A DNA stretch of 38,368 nt from an uncultured Porphyromonadaceae bacterium (lineage in GTDB: Bacteria > Bacteroidota > Bacteroidia > Bacteroidales > Muribaculaceae). Position numbers and translations under genes: made by a program. Each line of letters starts with the position of its first letter. Position 1 is the stretch's first letter. Below are positions 35,892 to 38,368 of the stretch, one piece after another. A model generated the notes under the pieces. That model saw only the letters and a list, made by a program, of their open reading frames with translations. It ran no database searches and was not told the DNA's origin. The stretch is from assembly GCA_947176295.1 (NCBI GenBank), contig CAMWQB010000009.1:1-38368 (forward strand). Direction: 5' to 3'.

Positions 35892-37034
35892 ATGAAATAC
35901 GATTATCTGATCGTTGGAGCCGGACTATTCGGCGCGACATTCGCATACCTCGCAACACGCGCAGGCAAACGCTGCCTGGTGATTGACCGTCGTCAGCATA
36001 CGGGCGGAAACATCCACTGCACCGAAATCGCCGGAATCAATGTGCATGAGTACGGGGCACATATTTTCCACACATCCGACAAAGAAGTGTGGGACTTCGT
36101 GAATAGCCTTGTTCCCTTCAACCGTTATACAAACTGCCCTGTGGCGTCGGCTCCGGACGGGAAGCTTTACAACCTGCCTTTCAACATGAATACATTCTAT
36201 CAACTGTGGGGTGTGCGAACCCCGGTAGAGGCAGAAATAAAACTCGACGAGCAGCGACATGAGGCACGCGAGAAATTACGTCTTGAAGGGATTAAGGAGC
36301 CTCGCAATCTTGAAGAGCAGGCCCTCAGCCTTATCGGTCGCGACGTGTATGAGTTGCTGATAAAGCACTATACCGAGAAACAATGGGGTCGGCCATGCAC
36401 AGAACTACCCGCATTTATTATCCGTCGCCTGCCGGTGCGTCTGACTTTCGACAATAACTACTTCAACGACCTGTATCAAGGCATACCGGTTGGCGGCTAT
36501 AATCGTTTGACGGATGCACTCCTCGAAGGATCGGAGGTGCGAACAGGGGTTGATTTCGCACAGATGCGCGAAAATTGGCATGAGATAGCCGAAAAGCTTG
36601 TGTACACAGGAGCTATTGACGAATACTTCGGATTCAAACTCGGGCGGCTCGACTGGCGCACCGTGCGTTTCGACACAGAGGTGCTTGACACGGCTAATTT
36701 TCAAGGCAATGCTGTGGTAAACTATACTGATGCCAAAACACCATGGACGCGAATCATCGAGCACAAGCACTTCGAAACATTCGGGAATGCCGTATATGAC
36801 AATCCCAAGACCGTCATCTCACGTGAGCACTCCACGGAATATCAGCCGGGTATGGAACCTTACTATCCCGTTAACAACGGACGAAACAACTCCCTTGCAG
36901 ACGAATATCGGCGTCTTGCATCGGAAGAACAAAACGTAATCTTCGGAGGACGCCTGGCCGAGTATAAATACTACGACATGGCCCCCGTAATCTCCCAAGC
37001 CTTTGAGGCATGGAGAGCTGAGAATAATCAATAA
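35892..37034 (+). CDS. glf: UDP-galactopyranose mutase
   Basis: KYDYLIVGAGLFGATFAYLATRAGKRCLVIDRRQHTGGNIHCTEIAGINVHEYGAHIFHTSDKEVWDF; EKQWGRPCTELPAFIIRRLPVRLTFDNNYFND. Confidence 0.97.
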   Translation: MKYDYLIVGAGLFGATFAYLATRAGKRCLVIDRRQHTGGNIHCTEIAGINVHEYGAHIFHTSDKEVWDFVNSLVPFNRYTNCPVASAPDGKLYNLPFNMNTFYQLWGVRTPVEAEIKLDEQRHEAREKLRLEGIKEPRNLEEQALSLIGRDVYELLIKHYTEKQWGRPCTELPAFIIRRLPVRLTFDNNYFNDLYQGIPVGGYNRLTDALLEGSEVRTGVDFAQMRENWHEIAEKLVYTGAIDEYFGFKLGRLDWRTVRFDTEVLDTANFQGNAVVNYTDAKTPWTRIIEHKHFETFGNAVYDNPKTVISREHSTEYQPGMEPYYPVNNGRNNSLADEYRRLASEEQNVIFGGRLAEYKYYDMAPVISQAFEAWRAENNQ

Positions 37035-37060
37035 GTAATAATATCTAAACTTTTTTGGAG

Positions 37061-37585
37061 ATGATGAGGAGTGTTGATGTGGCAAGGGGGCTGCGGGGTG
37101 TGAGGCCTGTGCGGGTGCTGTTTGTGTGCTTGGGGAATATTTGCAGGAGCCCGGCGGCTGAGGGGGTGATGCGCTCGGTGGTGGCTGAGCGGGGCGCTGA
37201 GGACCGCTGGGTGATTGACTCGGCGGGGACGGGGGATTATCATATCGGGGAACTGCCTGACCGGCGGATGAGGGTGCATGCTGCCCGCCGGGGATATGAG
37301 CTTACGCATCGCTGCCGCCAGGTGTGGGAGGGCGATTTTGAGGATTTTGACCTTATCGTGGCAATGGACGGGCAGAATGAACGGAACCTTCGCCGCGTGG
37401 CTCCTACGCCTGAGGCGGAGGTGAAGATCGTGAGGATGGGCGACTTTGTGCGGCATCTTGCGACGCGCTACGACCATGTGCCTGACCCCTACTATGAGGG
37501 GGCTGAGGGTTTTGAGCTTGTGCTTGATATGCTGGAGGATGGCTGTCGGCATTTGTTCGATATTGTGGAGGGGTCTGAGGAATGA
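37061..37585 (+). CDS. Low molecular weight protein-tyrosine-phosphatase
   Basis: VLFVCLGNICRSPAAEGVMR (CX5R) and VPDPYYEG motif. Confidence 0.93.
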   Translation: MMRSVDVARGLRGVRPVRVLFVCLGNICRSPAAEGVMRSVVAERGAEDRWVIDSAGTGDYHIGELPDRRMRVHAARRGYELTHRCRQVWEGDFEDFDLIVAMDGQNERNLRRVAPTPEAEVKIVRMGDFVRHLATRYDHVPDPYYEGAEGFELVLDMLEDGCRHLFDIVEGSEE

Positions 37586-38244
37586 GGGTCTGCAGGATTG
37601 CGAGCTATCCTCTTATTGCGGCGTGGCTTGCGCTTGGGCTATTTGCGGCTATACCTGCCTTGGCGGGGATCCGGGATGGCTGGCGGGAGTATCTGTGGTT
37701 CGGGGCGGGTGCGCTGGGATATGTTCTGCTGAGGCAGTTGCGGATTTTCAGCAAGAATGAGGAGTGGCTGCAGGTGTTCAGCCATGAGTTGGCACACACG
37801 GTGGTGAGTATTCTTTTCTTTCAGAAGATCAATTCGTTCAGCGCTGATTCGAAGGCGGGTCGAGTGAGCTACAGCGGCTCGGGAGTGGGGGATCTGTTTA
37901 TTTCGCTTGCGCCTTACTGCCTTCCTCTGGCGACGTATATTCTGCTTGCGTTGAGGCTCTTGAGCGCGAGTGAGAGTTTGTATATCTACGATATTCTTAT
38001 TGGCTTTACGGCGGCGTTTTACGTGATGTGTTTTGTTGCGCAGACGGGGCTGTATCAATCCGATATCCGCGAACAGGGTAGCGTGCGGGGGATGATGTTC
38101 ATTATCGCAGCATGGGTGTTCAATGCGACGATTGTGCTGGTGTCGATTCGGGGAGGTCTTGTGGGGGCACTGAAATTTGTGTGGACGGAATATTCATCGG
38201 GTGTAAAGCTTGCGTGGGAATGGATATGCGGAATGTTAAACTGA
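37582..38244 (+). CDS. Multi-TM protein with HELAH zinc-metalloprotease motif (M50-like)
   Basis: EEWLQVFSHELAHTVVSILFFQKI; four or more TM segments; ATGA overlap with the PTPase gene. Confidence 0.65.
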   Translation: MRVCRIASYPLIAAWLALGLFAAIPALAGIRDGWREYLWFGAGALGYVLLRQLRIFSKNEEWLQVFSHELAHTVVSILFFQKINSFSADSKAGRVSYSGSGVGDLFISLAPYCLPLATYILLALRLLSASESLYIYDILIGFTAAFYVMCFVAQTGLYQSDIREQGSVRGMMFIIAAWVFNATIVLVSIRGGLVGALKFVWTEYSSGVKLAWEWICGMLN

Positions 38245-38262
38245 TTTTTTTTGCTAAAAAAT

Positions 38263-38293
38263 TTGGAGGAATAAAATATAAGCCTTAACTTTG
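38263..38293 (+). promoter_or_regulatory. Promoter of tRNA-Cys
   Basis: TTG (38263-38265) - N20 - TAACTTTG (38286-38293). Confidence 0.75.
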
Positions 38294-38305
38294 CAGGCGA
38301 AAAAG

Positions 38306-38368
38306 GGTGCCATGGCCGAGTGGTTAGGCAACGGTCTGCAAAACCGTGTACAGCAGTTCGAATCTGCT
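38306..38368 (+). tRNA. tRNA-Cys (anticodon GCA), truncated by the window edge before the 3' acceptor strand
   Basis: GGTGCCA TG GCCGAGTGGTTAGGC A ACGGT CTGCAAA ACCGT GTAC AGCAG TTCGAAT CTGCT. Confidence 0.92.

Overview
This is a 38.4 kb, mostly housekeeping stretch of a Bacteroidales genome. It looks Muribaculaceae/Bacteroides-like from its protein families and its TTG-N20-TAnnTTTG promoters; that placement is inference. Minus-strand block at the left: partial DUF2284 protein, DUF3108, YhcH/YiaL and thymidine kinase. Plus-strand block: menA, a DUF1846 protein, a decayed Fic gene, a secreted GH16 enzyme, pyrG, yidC, trpS, rpoN, a PAP2-like protein, purE, ispG, an M16 peptidase, a DsbD alpha-domain protein, dsbD, mazG, topB, a small Cys-rich membrane ORF and serB. 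Minus-strand block: a LuxR-type regulator with an N-terminal RIC/YtfE-like hemerythrin domain, two DUF3857 proteins (one interrupted by an in-frame TGA) and guaA. Plus-strand block at the right: a DUF4421 protein, rplS, tRNA-Asn, an acyltransferase ending in a T8G10 tract, glf, a low-molecular-weight PTPase, a HELAH membrane protein and a truncated tRNA-Cys. The most interesting items are (1) a putative di-iron sensor/LuxR one-component regulator that retains the six YtfE-type metal ligands and whose promoter is interleaved with an upstream terminator, (2) the DUF3857 pair, one with an intact catalytic triad but a premature TGA and one apparently without the Cys, (3) a Fic remnant that kept its inhibitory motif and winged helix but lost the catalytic core, (4) near-leaderless promoter/start arrangements, and (5) a possible structured rplS leader. 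No CRISPR array, prophage or intact transposon was seen. All family calls are from reading motifs; no searches were run.
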